This document shows positions 26,785-35,283 of a stretch of 64,000 nucleotides of DNA, piece after piece. The notes below the pieces were generated by a model. That model saw nothing but the letters and a program-made list of their open reading frames with translations. It searched no databases and was not told the origin of the DNA. The position numbers and the translations under genes are program-made. Positions within the stretch are counted from its first letter, which is position 1. Every line of letters starts with the position of its first letter. This stretch comes from JAEUJM01 sp041908445 (lineage in GTDB: Bacteria; Actinomycetota; Acidimicrobiia; Acidimicrobiales; DATDAH01). The stretch spans positions 14,509 to 78,508 of the forward strand of contig JAYRFK010000095.1 in the NCBI GenBank assembly GCA_041908445.1, given 5' to 3'.

Positions 26785-27900
26785 ATGCGCACGGAGATCT
26801 GCGACCGCCTCGGCATCGAGTTCCCCCTCTTCGCCTTCTCGCACTGCCGCGACGTCGTCGCCGCCGTCTCGAAGGCCGGCGGCTACGGCGTGCTCGGGGC
26901 GCTGGCCTTCGGCCCCGAGCAGCTCGAGCAGGAGCTGACCTGGATCGACGAGCACGTCGGCGGCAAGCCCTACGGCGTCGACTTCGCCATGCCCGAGAAG
27001 TTCGTGGGCAAGGGCGAGGACTTCGAGCTGCCCGACCTCGAGGCCCTCATCCCCGAGGAGCACCGCGAGTACGCCGAGCGCATCCTCGCCGAGCACCACG
27101 TGCCGCCCATGCCCGAGGGCCTCGAGGGCCCGACCATCGCGCCGGGCCTCGGCGTCGACCAGATGGGCCCGGCCCAGGTCGACGCCGCCCTGCAGCACCC
27201 GGTGTCGATGCTGGTCAACGCCCTCGGCCCGCCGCCCGACTACGCGGTCGACGCCGCCCACTCCAAGGGCGTCCTCGTCGGCGCGCTGTGCGGCTCGCCC
27301 CGCCATGCCGAGCGCAACGTCGAGCGTGGGGTCGACGTCCTCATCGCCCAAGGCACCGAGGCCGGCGGCCACTGCGGCGAGATCTCGACCATGGTGCTCG
27401 TGCCCGAGGTGGTCGACGCGGTGCCCGCCGACGTACCCGTCCTCGCCGCCGGCGGCATCGGGCGGGGCCGCCAGATGGCCGCGGCCATGGCCCTGGGCGC
27501 GCAGGGCGCGTGGACCGGCTCGATCTGGCTGACGGTCGCCGAGTCCGACACCCGGCCGTGGGTCGTCGAGAACCTGCTCGCGGCATCGTGGACCGACACC
27601 GTCCGCTCCCGGGCCATGACCGGCAAGCCCGCCCGACAGCTGCGCACCGCCTGGACCGAGGCGTGGGAGTCCTCCGAGGGCCCCGGCCCGCTGCCCATGC
27701 CGCTGCAGGGGATCATCTACGCCGAGTCCGCCCACCGCTTCACCCGGGCCCAGAACAAGGCGCTGTCGGGCTCGCCGGTGGGCCAGATCGTCGGGAACAT
27801 GAACGCCGTGCGCTCCACCCGCGACGTCGTGTTCGACATCGTCGAGGAGTGGATCGCCGTCACCGAGGCCCAGGCCGCCCGCCTCCACGACGCCTCGTGA
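26785..27900 (+). CDS. Nitronate monooxygenase family FMN protein
   Basis: A 371-residue TIM-barrel flavoprotein: the N-terminal CDRLGIEFPLFAFSHCRDVV and GGYGVLGALAFG, then VLIAQGTEAGGHCGEISTMV and VPVLAAGGIGRGRQMAAAM, which bind FMN phosphate and carry the His used by class I nitronate monooxygenases. Related enzymes are also flavin enoyl reductases, so the substrate is open. TAGGGT (26771-26776) ends 8 nt before the ATG. A hairpin repeat at 27912-27964 follows the stop. Confidence 0.85.
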   Translation: MRTEICDRLGIEFPLFAFSHCRDVVAAVSKAGGYGVLGALAFGPEQLEQELTWIDEHVGGKPYGVDFAMPEKFVGKGEDFELPDLEALIPEEHREYAERILAEHHVPPMPEGLEGPTIAPGLGVDQMGPAQVDAALQHPVSMLVNALGPPPDYAVDAAHSKGVLVGALCGSPRHAERNVERGVDVLIAQGTEAGGHCGEISTMVLVPEVVDAVPADVPVLAAGGIGRGRQMAAAMALGAQGAWTGSIWLTVAESDTRPWVVENLLAASWTDTVRSRAMTGKPARQLRTAWTEAWESSEGPGPLPMPLQGIIYAESAHRFTRAQNKALSGSPVGQIVGNMNAVRSTRDVVFDIVEEWIAVTEAQAARLHDAS

Positions 27901-27911
27901 CCCTCTCCTCC

Positions 27912-27964
27912 CGTTCCTCCAGCAGAAACGGAAGGTGGGACCGCGCGTTTCTGCTGGAAGAACG
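27912..27964. repeat. Intergenic hairpin repeat, copy 1
   Basis: CGTTC-C-TCCAGCAGAAACG pairs with CGTTTCTGCTGGA-A-GAACG around a 15-nt centre, with one C/A mismatch. The copy at 46401-46449 has the same 49-nt length and core, with base changes that keep pairing. It lies 11 nt after the nitronate monooxygenase stop and before the sulfotransferase gene, so it can terminate the first transcript. It may also belong to a dispersed repeat family. Confidence 0.75.
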
Positions 27965-27982
27965 AGTGGTCTGGGGCGGGTG

Positions 27983-29236
27983 ATGGAGGATGTGCGGATC
28001 GCGGACCTGCGCGAGCCGCAGCGCGACCCCGACGCCCAGGCCCTCTACGACATGGCCCTGGCCATGGAGGTGGACCTGACGCCGGCGGCGCTGGTGGCCG
28101 CCGCGGAGGGCAAGACCGGGCTGGATGACTTCGGCGACCCCACGCTGCTCGACCGCCTCGACGCCCAGGTGGCCGCGGTCGAGGCCGACGCCGGGCTGTC
28201 CGGGCTGGGCCGCCTGATCGTGCGCCGGCGCCTCGTCGGCCTGCTCGCCTCCCGCCTGCGCTTCGAGGACTTCGTCCGCCGCCACCCCGAGGCCCTCGAG
28301 GTCGAGCTCGAGCCACCAGTGGTCGTGATGGGCCTGCCCCGCTCGGGTACCACCCACCTCGTGAACGTGCTCGCCGCCGACACCCGCTTCCGGTCGATGC
28401 CGTGGTGGGAGGTCGCCGAGCCCATCCCCGTCCTCGGCGACGGGCCCGGCCGGGACGGCGTCGACCCCCGCTACCTGCGCTGTCTGGCCGACCACGAGGC
28501 CGCCACCGCGGTGGCGCCGCTCACCGCGCTCATGCACGACCGGCCGCCGTGGTCCATCGAGGAGGAGTGCGAGCTCCTGGACCTCGACCTGTGCACCTAC
28601 GTGCTCGAGTGGCACGCCCGGGTGCCGGCGTGGCGGGACCACCAGGAGACGCTCGACCACCACGCCCACTACGCCTTCCTACGCAAGGAGCTCCAGGTGC
28701 TGTCGTACCTGCGGGGCCCGAACCGCTGGGTGCTCAAGTGCCCCCAGCACCTCGAGCGCCTCGGCCCGCTGCTGGCCACCTTCCCCGACGCCACCGTGGC
28801 GTTCACCCTGCGCGACCCCGTGGCCGTGCTGCAGTCGGCCATCACGATGCTCGCCTACGGCGACCGGAACCGGCGGGTGGCCGTGGAGGCCGACGGGCTC
28901 GCCACCTACTGGGTCGACCGCATCGAGTCGTTGCTGCGGGCCGGCGTGCGCGACGCCCACCTGATCCCCGAGGGCCGGCGGGTCGACGTGGAGTTCGGCG
29001 CCTTCATGGCCGACGACCTGGCCATGGCCGAGCGCATCCTCGAACTGGCCGGCATGGGCGTCACCGACGAGGCCCGGGCCCAGCTGGCGGCGTACGTGGG
29101 CGGCAATCCACGCGGCAAGGCCGGCCGGGTGGTCTACGACCTGCGGGCCGACTTCCACCTCGAGCCCGCCGACCTCTACGAGCGCTACGCCTTCTACTTC
29201 GACGCCTTCCCCCAGATCACCCCGGAGGTGACCTGA
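27983..29236 (+). CDS. Sulfotransferase family protein
   Basis: A 417-residue protein with the PAPS-binding loop PPVVVMGLPRSGTTHLVNVL near 115 and the later 3'-phosphate element VAFTLRDPVAVLQSAITML near 275. The family moves sulfate from PAPS to a hydroxyl; in actinobacteria, members of this length are numerous beside lipid genes and are mostly uncharacterised. It leads a tight operon: its stop overlaps the MBL gene (TGATG). The overlap with a sulfatase-like gene suggests a sulfate ester is made and removed by one cluster. Confidence 0.83.
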   Translation: MEDVRIADLREPQRDPDAQALYDMALAMEVDLTPAALVAAAEGKTGLDDFGDPTLLDRLDAQVAAVEADAGLSGLGRLIVRRRLVGLLASRLRFEDFVRRHPEALEVELEPPVVVMGLPRSGTTHLVNVLAADTRFRSMPWWEVAEPIPVLGDGPGRDGVDPRYLRCLADHEAATAVAPLTALMHDRPPWSIEEECELLDLDLCTYVLEWHARVPAWRDHQETLDHHAHYAFLRKELQVLSYLRGPNRWVLKCPQHLERLGPLLATFPDATVAFTLRDPVAVLQSAITMLAYGDRNRRVAVEADGLATYWVDRIESLLRAGVRDAHLIPEGRRVDVEFGAFMADDLAMAERILELAGMGVTDEARAQLAAYVGGNPRGKAGRVVYDLRADFHLEPADLYERYAFYFDAFPQITPEVT

Positions 29237-30477
29237 TGCCCGGCATCCACCGTGAGCGGCCCGGCGCCGACGCCATCGCCCCCGCCACCGACGACCCGGC
29301 GGTCGACGTCGGCGACGGCGTGTGGCTGTCGCCCGGTCTCTCCAACAGCTACCTGGTCACCACCTCCGAAGAGCGGGTCGTGGTCAACACCGGCATGGGC
29401 TTCGAGGGCCCGCTGCACCGCCGCAAGTACGACGCCGTCGACCCCTCGCCGACCCGGGCGGTGATCCTCACCCAGGGCCACTACGACCACGTCGGCGGCC
29501 TGCCGGTGCTGGTCGACGAGGGCACCGACCTGATCACCCAGGCCAACCACCACGTGTGGCGGGAGGACAACCTGCGCCTCGAGGCCTTCCGCAGCCGCAA
29601 CTCGGCCTTCGCCTGGATCGACGCCATCCTCGCCGCCATGGAGCACACCCGGGCCCTCGGGGTGGAGGCGGCGCCGGCCGAGCTGCCCGAGCCCACCGTG
29701 CAGTTCGACGAGCGCCTCGAGCTGACCGTCGGCGACCGCGAGCTCGTGCTCATCGCCACCCCTGGCGGCGAGACCTTCGACGCGCTCGTCGTGTGGCTGC
29801 CCCAGACCCGCACGCTGCTGTCGGGCAACCTCACCGGCCCGCTGTTCGGCCACGTCCCCAACCTCGTCACCATCCGCGGCGACCGGTACCGCGACGCCCT
29901 GACCTACATCGACTCGCTGGAGATCGTGAAGGAGCTGCGCCCCGAGCGCCTCCTCACCGGCCACTTCGACCCCATCGAAGGCGCCGACCGCATCGCCGAG
30001 GAGATCGAAGCGATGCAGCAGGCCATGCGGTGGGTGCACGACCGCACCGTCGACGGCATGAACGCCGGCGAGGACGTGTGGACCCTGATGCGCACGGTGC
30101 GAGTGCCCGACCACCTCGACGTGGGCGAGGGCTACGGCACGACGCCCTGGAACGTGCGGGCCATCTGGGAGAACTACGCCGGCTGGTTCCACCACCGCTC
30201 CACCACCGAGCTCTACGGCGTGGCCCCGCTGACGGTGGCGCCCGACCTCGTGGCCGCGGCCGGCGCCGACGCCCTGGTCGCAGCGGCGCAGGCCCACGTC
30301 GACGGCGGCCGCCCGGTCGAGGCGCTGCAGCTCACCGACGTGGTCCTCGCGGTCGAGCGCGGCCACGCCGGCGCCAAGGCGGCGGCCCTCGCCGCCCACG
30401 AGGCCCTGCTCGACGCCTCGGTGAACTTCTGGGAGCGGGCCTGGCTGCGTCGCTCGATCGAGAAGCTGGTCCGCTGA
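29236..30477 (+). CDS. Metallo-beta-lactamase protein, alkylsulfatase-like
   Basis: A 413-residue protein with an N-terminal MBL domain (VILTQGHYDHVGGLPVLVDE, LLSGNLTGPLFGH, RLLTGHFDPIEG) and a C-terminal helical part (about 290-413) like the dimerisation domain of SdsA1-type alkylsulfatases. The zinc motif is QGHYDH instead of HxHxDH, so the first His ligand is Gln. It may be a two-metal hydrolase with a changed site. Both ends overlap neighbours by TGATG, which implies strict coupling with the sulfotransferase and SDR. Confidence 0.75.
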   Translation: MPGIHRERPGADAIAPATDDPAVDVGDGVWLSPGLSNSYLVTTSEERVVVNTGMGFEGPLHRRKYDAVDPSPTRAVILTQGHYDHVGGLPVLVDEGTDLITQANHHVWREDNLRLEAFRSRNSAFAWIDAILAAMEHTRALGVEAAPAELPEPTVQFDERLELTVGDRELVLIATPGGETFDALVVWLPQTRTLLSGNLTGPLFGHVPNLVTIRGDRYRDALTYIDSLEIVKELRPERLLTGHFDPIEGADRIAEEIEAMQQAMRWVHDRTVDGMNAGEDVWTLMRTVRVPDHLDVGEGYGTTPWNVRAIWENYAGWFHHRSTTELYGVAPLTVAPDLVAAAGADALVAAAQAHVDGGRPVEALQLTDVVLAVERGHAGAKAAALAAHEALLDASVNFWERAWLRRSIEKLVR

Positions 30478-31244
30478 TGGCCGGCACGGTCACCTTCGAC
30501 TTCGCCGGCGCCCGGGTGCTCGTCACCGGCGGCACCAGCGGCATCGGCCACGCCGTCGCCACCTCCTTCGCGGCGGCGGGCGCCGACGTGACGATCACCG
30601 GCACCCGCTCGGCGCCCGACGACTACGACACCGACCTCGCCGGCTTCGCGTACCACCGCCTCGACGTGGCCGACCCCGCCTCGGTCGACGCCCTCGTCGC
30701 CGGGCGCGGGGACCCTGCGGCCGCCGGGCCCCTCGACGTGCTGGTCAACAACGCCGGCGCCAACCTGCCCGGCGGCCTCGACGAGTGGACACCCGACGGC
30801 TTCGCCGCCGCCGTCGAGCTCAACCTCGTCGGCCCCCAGCGACTCACCACCGGGCTGCGCAGGGCCCTGTTCGCCAGCGAGCACCCTGGCGGCGCCAGCG
30901 TCGTGAACCTGGCCTCGATGACCGCCTTCCGCTCGACCGACATCGTCCCCGGCTACGGCGCGGCCAAGGCCGCCATCGTCACCCTCACCGCCAACCTGGC
31001 CCGGCGCTGGGCGGGCCGGGGCGTGCGGGTCAACGCCGTCGCCCCTGGCCTCGTCGACACGCCGATGACCGCGCCCATGGCCGCCTTCCCCGAGATCATG
31101 GACGCCGAGCTGGCCCGCATCCCGATGGGGCGCACGGGCCGACCCGAGGAGATCGCGGACGCGATCCTGTTCCTGGCCAGCGCCGCCGCGGGCTACATCA
31201 CCGGCACGACCCTCGCCGTCGACGGCGGGTACCTGGCGAGCTGA
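30477..31244 (+). CDS. Short-chain dehydrogenase/reductase
   Basis: A 255-residue classical SDR with TGGTSGIG near 18, NNAGAN near 88, Ser of VVNLASMTA and YGAAKAA near 160, and the C-terminal TLAVDGGYLAS. It starts inside the MBL gene stop and is followed 10 nt later by a zinc alcohol dehydrogenase, so two oxidation steps are encoded back to back in this operon. Confidence 0.86.
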   Translation: MAGTVTFDFAGARVLVTGGTSGIGHAVATSFAAAGADVTITGTRSAPDDYDTDLAGFAYHRLDVADPASVDALVAGRGDPAAAGPLDVLVNNAGANLPGGLDEWTPDGFAAAVELNLVGPQRLTTGLRRALFASEHPGGASVVNLASMTAFRSTDIVPGYGAAKAAIVTLTANLARRWAGRGVRVNAVAPGLVDTPMTAPMAAFPEIMDAELARIPMGRTGRPEEIADAILFLASAAAGYITGTTLAVDGGYLAS

Positions 31245-31254
31245 GGAGACCACG

Positions 31255-32268
31255 ATGCGACAGGTGCGGGTCCACGGTCCGGGTGACGTCCGCCTCGACG
31301 ACGTCCCCGAGCCCGACCCCGGGCCCCGCGATGCCCTGGTGCGGGTCGCGGCCTGCGGGATCTGCGGGAGCGACCTGAGCTACATCCGCCTCGGCGGCCT
31401 GGCCGGGCCCGGGCCGGAGCCGCTGTGCCTCGGCCACGAGATGGCGGGGACGGTCGAGTGGGTCGGCGCCGAGGTCACCGGCGCACGGGTGGGCGATCGG
31501 GTCGTCGTCCAGCCCGGCAGCGAGGACGCCGGCCGCATCGGCGGCGGCGCCCCGATGGGCGGGCTCACGCCGGTGCTGCACGTGCCCCAGGCCGACCGCT
31601 TCCTGCACCCCGTGCCCGACGACCTCGCCCTCGACGTGGCCGCCTTCGCCGAGCCGCTGGCCGTGGGCATGCACGCCGCCGACCAGGCCGACGTGCACCT
31701 CGGCGACGGCGTGGCCGTGTTCGGCTGCGGGCCCATCGGCCTCGCCGCACTGGCCACGCTGGTCGACCGGGGCCACGAAAAGGTGGTCGCGATCGAGCCG
31801 AGCGCCACCCGCCGGCAGCTCGCCCTCGACCTCGGGGCCCAGGCCGCGCTCGACCCCACGGAGACCGACGTGTGGGGCGAGCTCGCGTCACTCCACGGGA
31901 CCACCCCGTTCCTGTTCGGGCCCACGCCGGCGACCGCCGCCTTCATCGAGGCGTCCGGAGTCGACCGGGTGATCACCGACGTCATCGACCACGCCGCCGT
32001 GGGCGCCCGCCTGTCGGTGGTGGCCCTGCACTACTCGCCGGTGCCCACCAGCTTCCTCTTCGTCCTCATGAAGGAGCTGACCCTGCGGGGCTCGATGGAG
32101 TACCCGCCCCGATTCGCCGACGCCATCGACCTCCTCGCCCGCCGCGACCTGTCGGCGCTGCTCACCCACAGGTTCGCGCTGGAGGAGATCGACGAGGCCC
32201 TCGCCACCCTCGAGGGCTCCAAGGACTGCGGCAAGGTCCTCGTCACCGTCGACCCGACGCAGTCCTAG
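31255..32268 (+). CDS. Zinc-binding medium-chain alcohol dehydrogenase
   Basis: A 337-residue MDR protein: catalytic zinc ligands in ACGICGSDLSYI and LGHEMAGTVEWVG, cofactor motif VAVFGCGPIGLAALATL near 160. The four-Cys structural-zinc lobe is missing (the segment reads SEDAGRIGGGAPMGG). TGAGGAG precedes the ATG. The segment FLFGPTPATAAFIEASGVDR lies in the substrate half. The stop TAG is part of the -10 box of the next P450 gene. Confidence 0.85.
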   Translation: MRQVRVHGPGDVRLDDVPEPDPGPRDALVRVAACGICGSDLSYIRLGGLAGPGPEPLCLGHEMAGTVEWVGAEVTGARVGDRVVVQPGSEDAGRIGGGAPMGGLTPVLHVPQADRFLHPVPDDLALDVAAFAEPLAVGMHAADQADVHLGDGVAVFGCGPIGLAALATLVDRGHEKVVAIEPSATRRQLALDLGAQAALDPTETDVWGELASLHGTTPFLFGPTPATAAFIEASGVDRVITDVIDHAAVGARLSVVALHYSPVPTSFLFVLMKELTLRGSMEYPPRFADAIDLLARRDLSALLTHRFALEEIDEALATLEGSKDCGKVLVTVDPTQS

Positions 32269-32271
32269 GGT
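32266..32271 (+). promoter_or_regulatory. -10 box overlapping a stop codon (P450 promoter)
   Basis: TAGGGT begins with the TAG stop of the alcohol dehydrogenase and ends 6 nt before GTG 32278 of the P450. The P450 can therefore be transcribed separately, without a leader, from the end of the operon. Confidence 0.5.
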
Positions 32272-32277
32272 GCGCGG

Positions 32278-33504
32278 GTGCAGTTCGACCTGACCGATCC
32301 GGGGCTGTTGCTGTCGGCGGAGGTGCTGGCCGACCCGCGGCCGCTCTACGGCCAGCTTCGCCGCGAGGCGCCGGTGTGGCGGATCCCGGGGCAGGACACC
32401 TTCCTGGTCTCGGACCCGGCGTTGGTCCGCGAGGCGGTAGGCCGCCCCGACGACCTCTCGTCCAACCTGGTCACCCTGGTGCGCCACGACGGGCAGGGTC
32501 ACCTCGAGCCGTACGGGCTGCTGCCCTACGGCGACCCGATGCACGTGCTGGCCACGGCCGACCCACCGATCCACACCCGGCACCGCCGCCTCCTCCAGCA
32601 GCACCTCAGCCCGGCGGCCGTGGCCGCACTGACGCCCGACATCGAGGCCATCGTCGACGAGCAGCTCGATGCGCTCGTCGGTGCCGGCCCCGTCGACGTG
32701 GTCGGCGCGTTCGGTGACGCCGTGGCGACCCGGGTGGTGTGCCGCCTCATCGGCCTGCCCGACGAGCTCTGGCCCCAGCTGGCCGACCTCGTGATGCGTA
32801 CGGGGGCGCTGCTCGACGGGGTCACCGACGCCGCCGGCACCGACGCCGCCTCGGTGGCCGCGCTCGAGATGGGGATCATCGTCCACGGGGAGCTCGACGC
32901 CGCGCTGGCCCTCACCCCGGAGGAGCGCCCGGGCCTGTTCGGCGTGTTCGGCGCCGACGTGGCCGCCGGCGAGATCACCCTCGACGAGGTGAAGAGCATC
33001 CTGCTGATCCTCGTGTCGGCGGGCTCGGAGACCACGGCCACGTTGCTGGCCACCGCCCTCGACCTCCTCAGCCGGGACGACGCCCTGCAGGCCCGCCTGC
33101 GGGCCGAGCCCGAGGGCGTGGCCGCCTTCCTCGAGGACGTGCTGCGCGACGACGGCCCGTTCCAGTTCCACTACCGGTACGCGCCACAGGACACCTCACT
33201 CGGCGGCGTCGCCATCCCCGCAGGCAGCCGGGTCCTGATGATGTGGGCCGCAGCCAACCGCCCGGCGCCGGGCGCGCCAGACGTTCCCGCCGACGGACCC
33301 CAGCCCCCGCACTACGCCTTCGGGAAGGGCATGCACTTCTGCATCGGGGCGCCCATCGCCCGCCTCGAGGCCCGCATCGCGCTTGAGCGCCTTCTGGCCC
33401 GGACGGCGGCGATCAACCCCGTCGCCGGCGACCCCTCGACCCGCCGCCCGAGCATCTTCCTCCGCCGCTTCCAGCGCCTCCCCCTCGTCCTCACCCCCGC
33501 TTGA
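32278..33504 (+). CDS. Cytochrome P450 with altered K-helix motif
   Basis: A 408-residue soluble P450: C-helix TADPPIHTRHRRLLQQHLSP, I-helix ILVSAGSETTATLLA near 244, haem loop YAFGKGMHFCIGAPIARLE with Cys near 355. The K-helix that should read ExxR reads EDVLR, aligning an Asp with the invariant Glu. This is a conservative but rare change. The I-helix AGSETT is intact, so oxygen activation should work. It follows the alcohol dehydrogenase with 9 nt between. Confidence 0.88.
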   Translation: MQFDLTDPGLLLSAEVLADPRPLYGQLRREAPVWRIPGQDTFLVSDPALVREAVGRPDDLSSNLVTLVRHDGQGHLEPYGLLPYGDPMHVLATADPPIHTRHRRLLQQHLSPAAVAALTPDIEAIVDEQLDALVGAGPVDVVGAFGDAVATRVVCRLIGLPDELWPQLADLVMRTGALLDGVTDAAGTDAASVAALEMGIIVHGELDAALALTPEERPGLFGVFGADVAAGEITLDEVKSILLILVSAGSETTATLLATALDLLSRDDALQARLRAEPEGVAAFLEDVLRDDGPFQFHYRYAPQDTSLGGVAIPAGSRVLMMWAAANRPAPGAPDVPADGPQPPHYAFGKGMHFCIGAPIARLEARIALERLLARTAAINPVAGDPSTRRPSIFLRRFQRLPLVLTPA

Positions 33505-33559
33505 CCGCCCGCCCGCGGGGGCGTCGCGCCTCGGTCCCTTGCGGGGTACCCTCGCCTTG

Positions 33560-33739
33560 ATGGCACGAAAGGTGTGGACCGCGGCGGAGCTCGACGAGCT
33601 CAGTGCCGCGGAGCGCCGGCGCATCTTCGACGAGAACCTCGTCCTCGACCTTGATGACGTGCCACCAGAGTTCGTGGAACGAGTCCGCTCTCGCACCGCT
33701 GAGCGGATCTCCACCACGGACACTGCTACGAACGTGTGA
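33560..33739 (+). CDS. Small antitoxin-like protein
   Basis: A 59-residue protein: MARKVWTAAELDELSAAERR, then VLDLDDVPPEFVERVRSRTA. The pattern matches small actinobacterial antitoxins encoded before RelE/ParE-like toxins. The stop overlaps the next start (GTGA). TACCCT (33547-33552) ends 7 nt before the ATG, without a ribosome site. Confidence 0.62.
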   Translation: MARKVWTAAELDELSAAERRRIFDENLVLDLDDVPPEFVERVRSRTAERISTTDTATNV

Positions 33740-34083
33740 GCGGGACGCGCCGTCAGGTGCGGATCGCACCAGAGTTCTTCGACGACCTCGATCGACAGCT
33801 GGGCCATGAGCGGGGTCCCGGCGGCGAGCCATCGGTGCATGACTTCGAGGTGCACGAGCTGCTGTCGATCGTCGAGGTCTTCGCGACGTCGTTCGACCAC
33901 CTACCGGCCCACATCCCAGGTCGGCGGGACTACCGGGTCCTGATGGCGGCGGGTTCCCTGGTCCCTCGATTCGCCGTGGTCGGCCAGCTCGCCCGGGATG
34001 GTGCGGTCGAGCTGGTCCAGGTCGATCTCGACCTCGGTAGCGGCTGGGATTCAAGCGACTCGGGGGCGGGTCATGATGGCGGG
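33736..34083 (+). CDS. RelE/ParE-like toxin without its own stop codon
   Basis: About 116 codons before the hydrolase start: RRQVRIAPEFFDDLDRQLG, VHELLSIVEVFATSFDHLPA, PGRRDYRVLMAAGSLVPRFA and GAVELVQVDLDL. The strand-helix-helix-strands order with the basic YR near the end of the third block resembles RelE/ParE mRNA interferases or gyrase toxins, but with low sequence support. No stop codon occurs before the alpha/beta hydrolase; the frame runs straight through to 34968 as one 410-residue reading frame. The last 15 codons before 34084 (SGWDSSDSGAGHDGG) look like linker or non-coding sequence. Confidence 0.5.
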
Positions 34084-34968
34084 GTGACGGCCGTGGGGTT
34101 CAAGGGGGTCGACGGGCTGCGGCTCGCGGGGGACCGGTTCCCGGCCGAGGGCGCCGGCGAGCGGACCGAGGAGGGTCCGCCGGTGGTGTTCCTGCACGGC
34201 GGCGGCCAGACCCGGCACTCGTGGGGCGGCACCGCCCGCCAGGTCGCGGCCCGCGGGATGACCGCCTACACCCTCGACGCCCGGGGCCACGGCGACTCCG
34301 ACTGGGCGGGCGACGGCGACTACCGGCTCGCCCTGTTCGCCGGCGACGTCGAGGCCGTGGTGGGCCAGCTCGGCGAGCGGCCGGTGCTCGTCGGCGCCTC
34401 CCTCGGTGGGCTCACGTCGATCCTGCTCACCGGCGAGCTCTCGCCCGGCGTCGCCCGGGCCGTGGTGCTGGTGGACATCGTCCCGGACATGGAGCCCGCC
34501 GGCGCCGAGCGCATCCGGGCCTTCATGGCCGAGCGGGCCAACGAGGGCTTCGCCTCGCTCGAGGAGGCCGCCGACCTGGTCGCCGGGTACAACACCCACC
34601 GCGAGCGCCCGCCCGACCCGAGCGGCCTGGCCAAGAACCTGCGTGAGCGCGACGGCCGCTGGTACTGGCACTGGGACCCCCGCTTCATGCAGGCCGTCGA
34701 GGGCAAGTCGCCGTCGGAGATCATGGACGTCGACCGCCTCCACGCCGCCGTCGAGCGCATGGTCGCCGACGTCCCGGTGCTGCTCGTCCGGGGCCGCATG
34801 AGCGACCTGGTCAGCGAGGAGAAGGCCGACGACTTCCTCAGCCGCTTCCCGACGGTCGAGTTCGTCGACGTCTCGGGCGCCGGCCACATGGTCGCCGGCG
34901 ACCGCAACGACGCCTTCACCGACGCCGTCCTCGCCTTCCTCGACCGCCACCAGCTCGCGCCTGGCTGA
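34084..34968 (+). CDS. Alpha/beta hydrolase
   Basis: A 294-residue hydrolase with the oxyanion motif VVFLHGGGQTRHSWGG, nucleophile VLVGASLGGLTS, an acid in VPVLLVRGRMSDLVS and catalytic His in VSGAGHMVAGD. It resembles epoxide-hydrolase and ester-hydrolase relatives with a helical cap (FMAERANEGFASLEEAADLV). GTG 34084 could start a leaderless transcript: CATGAT ends 6 nt upstream. Alternatively it is made as a fusion with the toxin-like domain before it, since there is no stop between. Confidence 0.82.
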   Translation: MTAVGFKGVDGLRLAGDRFPAEGAGERTEEGPPVVFLHGGGQTRHSWGGTARQVAARGMTAYTLDARGHGDSDWAGDGDYRLALFAGDVEAVVGQLGERPVLVGASLGGLTSILLTGELSPGVARAVVLVDIVPDMEPAGAERIRAFMAERANEGFASLEEAADLVAGYNTHRERPPDPSGLAKNLRERDGRWYWHWDPRFMQAVEGKSPSEIMDVDRLHAAVERMVADVPVLLVRGRMSDLVSEEKADDFLSRFPTVEFVDVSGAGHMVAGDRNDAFTDAVLAFLDRHQLAPG

Positions 34969-34969
34969 T

Positions 34970-34983
34970 CGCGCCGCGGCGCG
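34970..34983. terminator. 14-bp GC palindrome after the hydrolase
   Basis: CGCGCCGCGGCGCG is a perfect palindrome immediately after the hydrolase stop. It could pair as a short stem when read through in RNA. In DNA this rich in GC, chance is not excluded. Confidence 0.3.
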
Positions 34984-35066
34984 GGTCCTGCGCGAGCCTG
35001 AAGCTGGCGCATCGCGCCGCACGAGGTGCGGTCGGCCACGCCGAGTCGGGGTCGGCGCCGAGCGGG

Positions 35067-35212
35067 TCAGGCGCCGGTCATCAGGAAGTAGGGGGTCGGC
35101 AGCAGGTCGCACGCCCGGTCCCATGCCAGCACCTCGGGGACGGGGAGGTCGGTGCGCTCCCGCACGAGGCGCAGCGCTTCGACCTCGGTGGTCAGCAGGT
35201 CGTGCTCGTAGC
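35067..35212 (-). pseudogene. Remnant of an APH-family phosphotransferase
   Basis: About 48 codons: YEHDLLTTEVEALRLVRERT, DLPVPEVLAWDRACDLLPTP and YFLMTGA before a stop at 35067. This is the N-lobe and hinge of APH-fold kinases; the catalytic HxDxxxxN loop is absent. Upstream the frame becomes Arg/Pro-rich and no start is seen. It is different from the full-length kinase at 23540. Confidence 0.65.
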
Positions 35213-35283
35213 GCGGGGTACCCGCGCCCGGCGGCGCCGGCCGCCGAGGAGTAGCCTCGGTTCGCCGACGATCGGGGGCGATC

